NCBI GenBank assembly: GCA_008921705.1
Contig: VFFE01007084.1
Span: 631,513 to 695,512, forward strand
Direction of reading: 5' to 3'
DNA: 64,000 nucleotides
Source of the DNA: Burhinus oedicnemus
Taxonomy: Eukaryota > Chordata > Aves > Charadriiformes > Burhinidae
The notes below the pieces were generated by a model that worked only from the letters and a program-made list of their open reading frames with translations, was not told the origin of the DNA and did not search any database. A program made the position numbers and the translations under genes. Below, piece after piece: positions 25,401 through 36,150 of this stretch. How positions within the stretch are numbered: the first letter of the stretch is position 1; the number at the start of each line of letters is the position of its first letter.

Positions 25401-27023
25401 AAAGACTTTATCAGGTGTTCTCTACCAGCAGCAGCATTTAAATCAGTGTGCAGCCGTCCCACGATAACCTCTTGATTGCCTGGTTTAGCTGCTGCGTACT
25501 GAGGGTGGAGATGAAGAGCAGGTTTGGATGTTCTCGCCATCATCCCAATGGACTGGGGAGGCGAAGGCCACATTCTAAAATCAGCTCCTACCTGTGCCCA
25601 CGGTTCGGCTGGGGGGAGTGGAGGGTAGGAGAACGCTCAGGCTGACTTAATAATTTGCATCCTAAAATCTTCTGCTGCATCTGACAAGATGAGTAATGTT
25701 TTCCCTGCGACATCAAATATATTTGCAGAACTGTCGTCTAATTCCAGAATTTATTCAATCTGTAATTGCCTAGTGATATTATTTCCCCAAAGATCATTCA
25801 TTTCATTTTTTTTTTTTTCACCAAGTACTTCCTGAAAATATAAACAAAAGTAGAGTTGTACTGCAAGGCCATCAGTACTGCTGGAAAACATTAACAGCTT
25901 TAATAATGAAAATAGGTAGGTCTGAGTTTGTAGTTACTGCTGTGTACAGGTCCAGGTACTGGCTTAAATGGGCATTTTGTGAATGGCACTAAGGTAAACG
26001 TGACAGCAGTAAACCAAAATTGCAATCTGTTTATTACGGGGAGGGTAGATGGAAGAAAAAACACTGTAGGTGTAACGTTACCAATGTTCTCTCTTATTCC
26101 CAGAGGAAAAGACACGTAAATGACTCTGTTCTGCATTGTCTGCTGAGATAGAAGACTTCCCAAGGTATGAAAGCATGTTTCTAGTGCTGTCGTTGAGATT
26201 TATCCATCCAATACCGTAACTGTGTCATATTGTCGTCCCGTAGTTTACCTTAAAGAAACAAAGAAAAACTTACTTTTATTGCCTATCAAATGTACTGCAT
26301 TTACCCAACGCTACTTCCACCGCAACATCTCAGTGATATTTTAGGTATCTACCATTCATCATAATCATGTTAGGTTTCTCCCGATTCAGTCAGCCCTCAA
26401 TCTTTCATTTTTTTCTAGGATTTTTTAAGTCTTGTTTCTCTTTCTCTTCACTTGCAATTTTAATTTATTTTCATTAAAAGCAGTAATGCTGTTCATAATC
26501 CTGGATCTGCGCTGGTCCTGACAGTGTGTTAGTTTTTAAGCAACGCAGCTATTTCCTGATCCCGCGATATGCAATAAACAGGTTACCCTGTGCAACTAGA
26601 TGGAAGATTAAATCGGTGCTTTTGTTAGCTAGTTGAAGCACAGGCTTTTGCTAAATTATCCAGAATGCCTTTGCCTGACCATCTGTTTCAAAGGAAATGA
26701 AACTTTGGCTTTAATTATAACTCTCTTATGAATAATATATTTCTTTTCTTTTTCTAACCCAATCTGCCCTTTTGGAGATTGCTTGAAATCTCCCTGTATT
26801 GTATGAAAGGTGGAGTAGGATTACCAGAGTGGCTGATAGCGTGATTTCATATTTTTCATTAGCTTTCCTGTTAAAGATTTTAAATCTGTTTATGCACTTG
26901 CTGCAAGTTGAAGCAAAAATCTGTGTTACCAAACTGTGTTTACAAATTTGCTACACGACACCATGTTATGAAGCAGTCTAAGTACAAACATGTTAAACCA
27001 TATGGAAAATCGGCCCCCTTCTT
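25401..27023. other. Intergenic sequence, no gene seen
   Basis: Ordinary AT-rich intergenic DNA with a T-run near 25809. Open frames are at most 87 codons and resemble no family. No regulatory site can be named from the sequence alone. Confidence 0.45.
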
Positions 27024-27173
27024 GCTAAATTGTTCCAATGTTTAATTACCCAGATCATTAAAAGTATGCACCCTCTTTCTAATCGTTTTTTCTAATATCA
27101 TGGTCTAGCCCTCAGATCATATTGTGATTCTTTACGTGTTCCCCATGAAAGGTGTGCATAGATTGTGACAAAA
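27024..27173 (-). mobile_element. Ancient CR1 relic (turtle/crocodile-type subfamily)
   Basis: GCTAAATTGTTCCAATGTTT, then AATTACCCAGATCATTAAAA and GTGCATAGATTGTGACA, match in order the inverted old CR1 pattern that runs AAGTTGTTCCAATGGTTAAT, TACCCTCACTGTTAAAAATG and ATAGACTGTGATCAAG. It has drifted far more than the avian CR1 copies in this window and has lost several blocks, so it predates them. Confidence 0.65.
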
Positions 27174-27837
27174 CACAAAAAAACTCCGATTTCAGGTGCT
27201 GTTCTCCGACAAAGAATTACTCATCTCAGTAAGGATTTGTCATGAAAGTGCTTTGTAGGTTTTTATTTTGTTTTCAAAGAAAGGGTGAAGTCATTCTTTT
27301 TATTTTAAATTAAACGGGGGGCAGGGAGGAGGAAACGTAGAGCTCTGGGCTGGGTTATGGGGGGAGTCCTTTCTTTTGGTAAGATCCTCTCTGGAGCTCT
27401 TGGCTTTCATCTTGGAAGGAGTGGGAAGGGGAGCTCTGCTTCCCCTGGGAGAGTGGCTTCCTTTTCATTCATGTTGTCAGCAAACTGTCCTCCCTTTGGT
27501 TTCTTCTAGCCAGGTTGGCCAACATGCCTTGCGCATCCAGCACATACTTTTCTCCTCCGCCTACCCAGTCTGAATCATAGCACTGTCCTAACTTGCATCT
27601 TCTGCGGTGCAGGGCAGCAACTCCTTTTTATGACCGAGGAAGAAAAGAAAAACAAACCGAATTACACTTCTTGGCACATTTTCCGGCTCCACTGGAGAAC
27701 TTGGCCCTTGCTAGTCGGTAAGAAGACCTTGAGCAAGCAGAGGAATCTCTTTTCTGCCAAGCTGTCTTCCCGAGCAGAGGCCAACTTGTAGCAACGCAGT
27801 ATGGAGATGAGTCAGGGGAAAATGGACTTAGGTAAAC
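27174..27837. other. Intergenic sequence, no gene seen
   Basis: A G-rich stretch at 27314-27440 and otherwise unremarkable sequence. No convincing open frame. Confidence 0.4.
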
Positions 27838-28089
27838 AGTTTTAAACTGAAAGAGGGGAGATTTAGCTTAGATCTCAGGAAGAAATTTTTTACTGTGAGG
27901 GTGGTGAGACACTGGCCCAGGCCGCCCCGAGAAGCTGTGGCTGCCCCATCCCTGGAGGTGTTCAAGGCCAGGTTGGACGGGGCTTGGAGCAACCTGGTCT
28001 GGTGGGAGGTGTCCCTGCCCATGGCAGGGGGGTTGGAACTGGGTGATCTTTAAGGTCCCTTCCAACCCGAACCATTCTATGACTCTATG
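27838..28089 (+). mobile_element. CR1 LINE, short 3' end
   Basis: Begins near TTTAAACTGAAAGAGGGGAG and carries GTGGTGAGACACTGGCCCAG, CCTGGAGGTGTTCAAGGCCA, GTGTCCCTGCCCATGGCAGG and the tail CCATTCTATGACTCTATG. It is the same subfamily as the copies at 8982, 51983 and 61882. It holds only the end of ORF2 plus the 3' UTR. Confidence 0.95.
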
Positions 28090-29354
28090 TTACAGAAATT
28101 TCTGCCATATCTCCAGAGACAGCTCCATTTATTTCTTCATCTGAGAACCACTGAGGTGGGGAGGTATTTGAACACTCCTAACTGAAATCTTAGGGTATGT
28201 GCTGGTCTTCTCCTCCTAACTTTTACCCCTGTAAATTTCAGTTCCCATCCCGCCTCATCATCAGCTGTTGGTGCATGTCCTCACAACGCAGGCCTGCACA
28301 CAGCACTGTTTATGGAAAAGAAAGAGTTTAGCTCATTCTCTTCAAAGGATTTCCAATTTAGAAAGGTGCCAGATTCCCTTTTTGTCTTCTTGAAGGTATT
28401 TTCTCTCCAGAATGACCAGAGTAACTTTTATCAAAACGTACTTTATTCAAATGGTTTCCTAAAATTCTTATATTAAAAGCAGTATTTTTTTTTAAACAAA
28501 GATAAAAAGAAATGAAAATAAGAGGTATTTCTTTCATACCTAGCTTTCACTCTACAGAAGTTGATCCAGGCTAGGCATATATAGAACACTTGCATTAAAT
28601 AAAGACCTTTAATTTTTAGGAGAGAAATTTCTCCACTCTTCCCTCGTGGTCAGTTAGACTGTACTTGTTAAGCCCATTCCAAATGTACATTTTGTACCCG
28701 TATCATTTGTTGATGTGATTTTGCACCAGCGTAATTAAACCAATACATCGTCTCCGTGATCCCTTCTACAGGGGTGTAAAAATGTTTTATAGTAGCATTG
28801 CAATAGGTTTTTTCCTCCTTCCACACAGAATACAGATAGATATACCTATATGGGCTGCTTTTGGGGGCACAGATACTCTCTTTGCCCTCAGAGGGCAAAT
28901 TGCTTTACTTTACATTATGCTTGGTAGAAGGCGGAGAATCCTTCCCGCACCCTTTGAAAGTGCTTGACCATCACACCACTTCTCTGCCACCTTTGAATTG
29001 TGTCGCTCTGCCTGCCTTGTAATTTGACGTGGTGGTTTGTGCAGTACTTCTCTCCGTGTAGAGACCTTGGATGCCATGTCCCAAATTCTCTCATCTTAGC
29101 ACTCACTACCACTGTTAAATCAGCCCGTGGGTTTTTTCGTGTATGACTTCGCTCTACGAAGTGTTTGTCCAGAAAGTGTATCTACACTTCATGTTTCATA
29201 CAGCTTTTAAAGGAGTCCTAAGAAGCTTTAGCTGTTACTTTATAGAATGATGGAGGCAAAGACCTTCACGCTCCTCTCTCCCCTCCCCATTTCTGTACTA
29301 TATTCAGTGAGTCAAAATGATTCACTGTGATTCATTCTCATTCCCTCCCAAGCT
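28090..29354. other. Intergenic sequence, no gene seen
   Basis: No recognised element. There is an 11-T run near 28484 and TC-rich sequence near 29270-29290. Open frames are at most 76 codons. Confidence 0.4.
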
Positions 29355-29927
29355 GTGTTCTTCCCTGAAAAGTACAATATTTCTTTTCATATTCTCCATG
29401 AATGCTGTGGCTGTGACTTCTTTCTCCTGTGTTTTTCACCGGGAAGTTCAGCAGCAGCTCCTGTTAAGAATAGGCATCTGAGGAGCATGAGAGAAAAGCT
29501 GGTGTTATATCTGGAAGCAACTCTCTGCACCTCTCGGAGAATAATATATCGGCTCTTGGCAAACGGAAACATGCTCCGAGAATTGTTCTGGGGGACCTTA
29601 AAGTTTGTGGGCTATGAAATGCAGAACAAGAGGATTAAAGAAGCAAGAGGTGGGAGATATCTACAGAGTTCTCTTCATTTCCCTGCAAATGTTGGCTATG
29701 GCTTTGCACGCTCGGCCTCTGAAAAAAAATACATCGGCGATTGCACAGATATAATTGGCTTGTGTAAAGCAGGAAGGATGTTGATGCTTCATCCAGTTCT
29801 TCATCTGTGTTTGAATGAAGACCTCCAAACTACAAAAGCGTTCGTCTGGATTTTTACACCAGTAGATGACTGTTTTAAAACATGTATTCTCAATTCACGC
29901 GCTCTAAGTGTATATTTAGTACAATAA
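29355..29927 (+). other. Unexplained 190-codon open frame ending at poly(A) signals
   Basis: The frame is open for 190 codons. It begins at a GTG, and the first ATG at 29487 would give 146 residues. A CT-rich stretch with AG at 29450-29451 could serve as a 3' splice site. The stop TAA lies inside an AATAAA hexamer (29923-29928), and a second AATAAA follows at 29941-29946. The translation shows no domain, signal peptide or similarity that I recognise. By rough estimate a frame this long is uncommon by chance at this base composition. It could be the last exon of an unannotated transcript, an eroded retrocopy, or chance. Confidence 0.2.
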
Positions 29928-30460
29928 AAGATGTTTAGGCAATAAAAGACAAGCCAAGAGACTTGTGAGCATTATCACATGATGCTAGCAGAGTTACTCT
30001 TCACAGCAAGACAAATAGTTGTATTGAGCAACCTGACCCTGGAATTTGGACACCTTTATTTTTCCGTTCATACATTCTACGAAATCGATGGCTTCTGAGT
30101 GTTTATCGCCAGCGTTAGGCCCTCTCCGTGCATCTGGTCCTTAGGAAATGAAGCTTTGAATATTTGTTTCAGGTTCCAGCTGCTCTGCTTTGGGATGTGA
30201 GGAGTGCGCACAGCCTCATTAAATCAGCAGGGCTTGGAAGCTGTTCCCACGGTTGCGCCACTTAAGCACGTAGAGGATAAAGTCCTACGGGACTAAATTT
30301 CCCCAGGCTAAGAGGGGACGGGAATTTTTACAAACATGGATAAGCCAGCTACGCTACCATGCCACTCCCATTGCTTCCAGCCACGAGCGGAGATCCAGAG
30401 GCTGTTTGGGATCCGTAAGCTGTACGCTCAGGGATTTCTTGTCTGAGAGGTCAAGTTGCT
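29928..30460. other. Intergenic sequence before the solo LTR
   Basis: Includes the second AATAAA (29941-29946) noted with the preceding frame. Otherwise no recognisable element. Confidence 0.4.
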
Positions 30461-31195
30461 TGTCCTGGTTTGAGGTTAAAACAGGACCAATTTTGTTCAG
30501 TAACTTTACTTTTGAGCTAGGCCTCTTCTAACTGCTGATATCAGCAGCATGTTGTGCAGAAACTGTTCGCTCTCAGAGTGATAAGACCCATGTTTATAGT
30601 TGATGCCAAGGAGTGGGATGCAGAGAGGCTCTTGCTTATCCTTGTTGCTGTAACACCCAAGGGAGCCAACTTTGGTATTTGCCCCATTGGAGGGTCAGAA
30701 GCAGAAAAGCATAGAGGGGTGACACCTGCGGGGAGGAGGGGACAGGACAGGTGACCCAAAACTGACCCACAGGGTATTCCATCCCATCTGCCTCATGCTC
30801 AGGATAAAAGCTGAGGGGTCAAAGGGTCACCCCTCTTTCTTCAATGGCCGGTGTCCGAGGAGGACTCTGTCTGTTTGTCTGCCATGGATCCCGATCCTGA
30901 ATCCAGATCCAGAATCTAGTTCCCATCTGTCACTGAGTCCAGTCTGGGACTTCCCCAGTGCCTGCTGGTGACATGACTGTCATCCTGGGAGCTTGATACG
31001 GTTTTGTATATATTTCATTATTTTCTTTCTATTATTTTATTATTAATATTTCATTAAAGTAGTTTAGTTCCTTCTAAACTCTTAAGTCTCTCTTTTTCTC
31101 TCTCTCTCTCCTGCCTCCCTTCGGAAGCGGAGCAGGAGAGAGAGAGAGCATCTGTTGTTCCACCTAATTGGGCCAATCTGGCCCAAACCACAACA
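30461..31195 (+). mobile_element. Solo LTR of an avian endogenous retrovirus (735 bp)
   Basis: It starts TGTCCTGGTTTG and ends CAAACCACAACA, which are imperfect inverted termini with TG...CA ends. The flanks TTGCT (30456-30460) and TTGCC (31196-31200) look like a 5-bp target-site duplication with one change. Inside are a TATA-like GGATAAAAGC (30801-30810), ATTAAAG near 31055, and a CT-rich/GA-rich pair (31086-31112 and 31134-31148). No primer-binding site or coding sequence follows, so the provirus was lost by LTR-LTR recombination. The 5-bp duplication and TGTCCTGGTTT start suggest an ERVL-like (class III) group. I cannot name the family. Confidence 0.82.
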
Positions 31196-32719
31196 TTGCC
31201 GTTGCCAGTAAATAGCAGATAAAGTACTTCCGTGCCACTGTTGACGGATGGCAGGGAAATCAGAAGGAAATATTAAGTTGGAAATTATTAGTTGGTGAAG
31301 GGAGGGAAAAAGAGGGAATCTTTTCCTTTAAGCTTGCTCATTTCTTGAGTTTAACACAGCTAACCTGAAATAGTCTTTTTTTCACTCTGCTTCTCGTCTG
31401 CTTTTGCATGGCTTTCATCTAGAGTGTGAAATTCCAAGTCACTGTGAAAAAGCTGCCTTAGGAATATTCTTGGCAGTGCTGCAAGCAGAAAGTACAGGAA
31501 ACCTCACAGGAGAGTTTGTTCCAGCAACGCTGCCATCCACGTTTCGCAGCTGCGAGGACATTCAAAGCGAATCTAAACACCGTCTTTTCCCTTCCACAGA
31601 ACCTTGCTGAGGCAGAAGTACCTGGGACCAGAAAAGTTTAATTAAGTTATGCCACAATCACGACCCGCTGAGATAAAGGGGAGGGGAAAAATAAAATATT
31701 AATCCATGAGAAAAGTTTCACAAAGCAAACAGGGGGCAAGATAGGCTGGCCAACCGGGCAGGGCAGGAACGCAAAGGGGAAAGATTATTAAGGGCAAACA
31801 TGTCTCCGCTGTTTATTGTAGGCACATTTGGTGAAGAAGAGCCGGTGCAGGGATGACTGTTGGGAAGACGAAGGTAGCGTTGTCTCTCCCGTTTGCCTCC
31901 AGCACTGGTTTGTCTCACCGTGTCCGTTCTCGTGGGCCAGGGAGGTTTGTTTTGGGTAACTGAATATAGGTTAACTTTCTGAAAACATATTTAAGTAAAG
32001 AAAGAGCGTGTAGGTATTTATGGGGGAGTTAACCTTTCTTATACTCTTACAGGTAGCCTAATTTAGCTGCTAAGCTTTATTGCACGGGTACGTTGGCTTC
32101 ATCAGTGAATGGAATGAAGTCTGGTACAAGATCTTAAATATCATCTTAAGCTCTACACTCCATCTAAAAAATCCGTGAGATGGAAGGGGTCCTCACCGCC
32201 CCATTTTGACCAGAAGGTTATTCCCCCAGCGAAGACACAATGGAGGAGACATAAGGCTGAAGAAGAAGACCCGACTCCCTGTTGAAGAGGCCAAGCCATG
32301 TTGACTTTGCCGTTAAAATGCAGAGGCCTTCAGTGCTGAAACTGCCTAAGAATTTAAAGGGCGCGAATGCGATTCAGAACTTCATGAGCTGATTTCACCC
32401 TGCGTTTAAGTGCTGTCTTCCTTGAACGGCACAGAAATGCAGCTTTGGCTTGTATATACTGTGCTACAGTTTTCAAAGCTCCTCAGGGTGCCCCAAAAGG
32501 AAAGGTAATATAGCCAAAGATATACTCAGACGTATACTGGCATAAATGCTCTTCTGTTTGGTTTTAATCCCAGTTTTGCTTCAATTTTGCAATATAACTA
32601 ACACTTTTTAAGTTCATTACTTTCAGAATTATTTTGCTCTTAGGCTGTAGATGTGTTATTTATGTCTTGGTATTACTGAATTTTCTCAATTCTCTGTTGG
32701 AATTGACAGATCTCTCTTT
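31196..32719. other. Intergenic sequence, no gene seen
   Basis: No recognised gene or repeat. Open frames are at most 68 codons. Confidence 0.4.
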
Positions 32720-32800
32720 CTAATCCTGGCAACTGTAATAACCACGTAACCCTGAACTTGCTATTTAACCCACTTGTGTTCATTTCGGGAAAATCATTAG
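32720..32800 (+). mobile_element. Possible MIR SINE relic
   Basis: CCACGTAACCCTGAACTTGC followed by TATTTAACCCACTTGTGTTC resembles the MIR core (TGTGTGACCTTGGGCAAGTT, then ACTTAACCTCTCTGTGCCTC) with heavy divergence. The match is short. Confidence 0.3.
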
Positions 32801-34424
32801 AGAGGTCTCCTACAGTTTTAAAAAAAAAAAAAAATCTGCACAGCAGTGTGATTGTGCATATGTGTAAAGAGTGAAGGCACATCAGGAAATAGTTTATCAG
32901 TAATTTTATGAGTAATTTTTATGCAGAAGTCTGACTTACTGTTTTCTAATATACAATACTGGAATAATACAGATTTCACTAGGCAAATTAAGTGCTGCCT
33001 AAAACTTCCATGAAAATGCAAAGATCTGGCTCAATAAATTAGAACGCTCTACTACTAGCCAGAAAAATGCAGTAAATGGTCAAATGCTAGGCTGGTGAAT
33101 TTATTGTAAGAGTAACCTCTAAGTAAGAATGACTGTTGATGGGGTAAAGTCTAACTGGGACGGGATTCAGGAATAAAAAGCTGGCCTCAGCGTTAAGAAT
33201 AAAGCACGTATAGAAATAGAACTTTGGTACAGTTCTGTTCCAACTTTTGAGGATACAGCACTGTCTCCAAAAAGGCATCCAGGAGCCTGTCTTTATTTCG
33301 TGATGCCTCAGCTGCAGTTCGATTCAGAGAGAAGGTAACTAATAGCATTTAATTATAGCTATGTCAACGGCTTGTGTCAAGCTGTGTAGGTAAATCAAAA
33401 TGGAATAAAAGTCAACTAATACGCTTCTGAGACCACATTTCCAAATAGATTAAACCTAAGAAAATATCTAAATGCATTCTTAGTGTATTACAGGAACAGG
33501 AGACGCAATTTTCCTGCTACAAATGACTTTCAAACAGAAAATAGTAATCACATAGAAGGGGAAAGCATTAAAAAACACTTGATTGCACCAAATAATCCTC
33601 TTTAAAAATTTTCCTGATTGTCATGACCTTTTCTTTTTCTCACTTAGCTGATCTGCATGTTATGAGTTACTAGTTGAATTGAGTGTAAAAACAAAAACAA
33701 AAAAACCCCAAGTATTTCAGAATGGCTTAAGTAAAACCAGATGACAGTTAGAAGACAGCTATGCTAGAACAACAGTATTCGTTATTAAGGAAATAATATA
33801 TAGCAAGCTATATAGAACACTGGGGAAACCATTTTTTCCAGTTGTTGTATTATCTTCCAAGAAAATAGTCACACACACATACTATGTTTGCAGTAAAATT
33901 GACACATGGGGAGAAAAAAGGTCCTGTAAAAATTCTAGCATTCTGAGAAAATTATTTCTTGTACATTGTGCGCACACGCACACACACACAAATCACCACA
34001 GTCAACCTCTGTTGTTAATAGTCGCTTTCCTTACATTCTTTTAATAAATACAAAATTTTTCAATTATGCTATATTGGTCAAGCTGTTACAAAAAGAAAGG
34101 CATATTCGATGTAGTTACACTTTATATAACTGAACTGATATGGCAAGGAAAATAGTAAATTAATGTGTTAGGTTAAAAACCAAAATATGCAGTATCTTTA
34201 TGCCCTGCTCTTATTCTGTTCTTTCTCCTCTAGTATCTGTGCCAGGTGCTTCAGGACGAGACGCAAGACCCTACCTATAGCTTTCCATGCTGGCTCCTGC
34301 TGTAGTTTGCAACGCTTACATATTGGCCTAAATGACTGTACGTGGCATTTAATATGATAAAAACGCAGTAATCTTGGTGTCTTTATAAATGTCTAGTTCC
34401 TCCTTGTGAGTTTTGCTAAGCTGT
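32801..34424. other. AT-rich intergenic sequence with a CA microsatellite
   Basis: Contains a 15-A run at 32820 and a CA/CG-interrupted dinucleotide tract at 33970-33991. No gene is recognised. Confidence 0.45.
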
Positions 34425-34650
34425 TGGATCTGGTGACTTCTGGTAGCGTTGAGTTCCACAGTTCAGTTACTATGGAGAGGTGTTTTTCTGTCAGTCCTGG
34501 TTTTCACACCTTTAATTTAATTGAATATCATCCTGTTCCCGGGCGGTGAGGTGCAGAGACAGAAGCTTCTGAGTCACCTTCTTTATTTGATTTGCTTTAA
34601 CATATCCCTCTTGTGAGCTTCTCTGCAGAAAGCAGAGCCTCCGTCGTCTT
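34425..34650 (-). mobile_element. Ancient CR1 relic, degraded
   Basis: TCTGGTAGCGTTGAGTTCCA with CAGTTCAGTTACTATG, then CACCTTCTTTATTTGATTTG and AACATATCCCTCTTGTGAGC, follow in order the inverted old CR1 blocks TTGAGTTCCACAGGTTAATT, CTTCCTTATTCACTTTCTCC and ATCATATCCCCCCTCAG. Spacing is roughly conserved but identity is low. Confidence 0.5.
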
Positions 34651-35713
34651 CTTTTTTTTATAAACCCAGAGGTTTTATAGCCCCTTAATCACTTCTGTTC
34701 TTTTACTCCTCCTGCTTCTGCAGCACGCTTCGTGACGCGAGGTGGCACGTGTGGTACAGACCGGCTGCAGAGGGCTGTGTAGTTGCTTCCTATAAAGGAA
34801 TCATAACGTTTGTCTTACTTGCTTATTTCTCATGCACCCTACCATCTTGCTAAGGTTTTTTTCCACAGCTGCACATTTTTCAGAGACTTTGGTGAAGTTT
34901 GTTTTGAAGTATCAGTGAAGTATGAAAAACAGTTAACTGATTAGGAAGAGATATAATTTACAAAATATATTCAAGAGGAAAGAGACTTAATAACCTTTTT
35001 TGCTCCCAGAGTGGTTATAACATCACAAAGAGGAAACGTATGCTTTCATCTTTTGCCAAGGTTTTACTTTTTTTTCTTTTTCCTTTGTTTTCCTTGTATG
35101 TAAAATAAATCATCCATGCAGAAAATGGGCAGTAATGGTGTAAGTACTGAAAACTCTTAATCATACAATATGCAGTGGAAGGAGAAAGAGCTATCTAGTG
35201 GTAGAGGGTACCCTTAGGACTTATTACGTGTATCTAAATTACTTACTTTTGTTTTAAGCAACTGCTTGAGTGTCATTTTAGGTCACTTTACATTGATGTA
35301 ACTGACATGCTTGATTTGTATACGTATTCTCACGTTAGCGATAGTACAAAATTATAGAGAGGTGAAAAAGATGCCTGACGATTTCCTTATAACTCTAGGA
35401 AAGGTTTATTATATACCATTTGTATTGACTTTGAAACCAGCGGGAAGAGACCAGTATCAGATCTGGGCAGGCTGTATCTCCTCTTCATAATGTTGGTTTC
35501 TAACCATGACTGCCCACTTCAGGTCTACACCGAAGGCTCAGCAAGCGCGGGAGCAAAGAGGATCCAGGTACAAAGCGAAAGCAACATCTTCATGCAGCAA
35601 AAGCTCCAGGCAGTGAGGCAGGATTTGGTGTTATTAAGTGCAGTGGCCGAAGGGAACGAGTTGTAATAGGCAAAAGTTACCAAGTGTTCGTATCCACCAT
35701 GTATGGTAAACGT
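34651..35713. other. Intergenic sequence, no gene seen
   Basis: Unremarkable sequence. T-rich near 35065-35090. No open frame of note. Confidence 0.4.
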
Positions 35714-36150
35714 ATTACAGAATCACCAGGGTTGGAAGGAACCTCTGGAGATCATCTGGTCCAACCCCCCTGCCAGAGCAGGGTCACCCAGAGCAGGTTG
35801 CACAGGACGGCGTCCAGGCGGGTTTGGAATGTCTCCAGAGTGAGAGACTCCACCACCTCTCTGGGCAGCCTCTTCCAGTGCTCTGCCGGCCTCAAAGTCA
35901 ACAAGTTCCTCCTCATGTTTAGATGGAACTTCCTGTGGTCCAGCGTGTGCCCGTTACCTCTTGTCCTACCAGTGGGCACCACTGCAAAAAGACTGGTCCC
36001 ATCCTCCTGGCACCTGCCCTTTAGGTATTTGTAAGCATTGATGAGATCCCCCTCTCAGTCTTCTCTTCTCCAGACTAAAAAGACCCAAGTCCCTCAGCCT
36101 TTCCTCATAAGAAAGATGTTCTAGTCCCCCAATCATCTTTGTAGCCCTAG
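35714..36150 (-). mobile_element. CR1 LINE, 5'-truncated (about 437 bp)
   Basis: An inverted copy running from TACAGAATCACCAGGGTTGG to CCAATCATCTTTGTAGCCCT. It carries GATCATCTGGTCCAACCCCC and the inverted [15 protein letters not shown] segment. Same subfamily as 24787. The 116-codon + strand open frame over it is antisense read-through and not a gene. Confidence 0.96.

Noticed and set aside
33970..33991. CA tract as a Z-DNA regulatory element
   Set aside because: Short, interrupted and far from any gene. Annotation as a microsatellite is sufficient.
35684..36034. 116-codon + strand open frame
   Set aside because: Antisense to the CR1 copy at 35714-36150.
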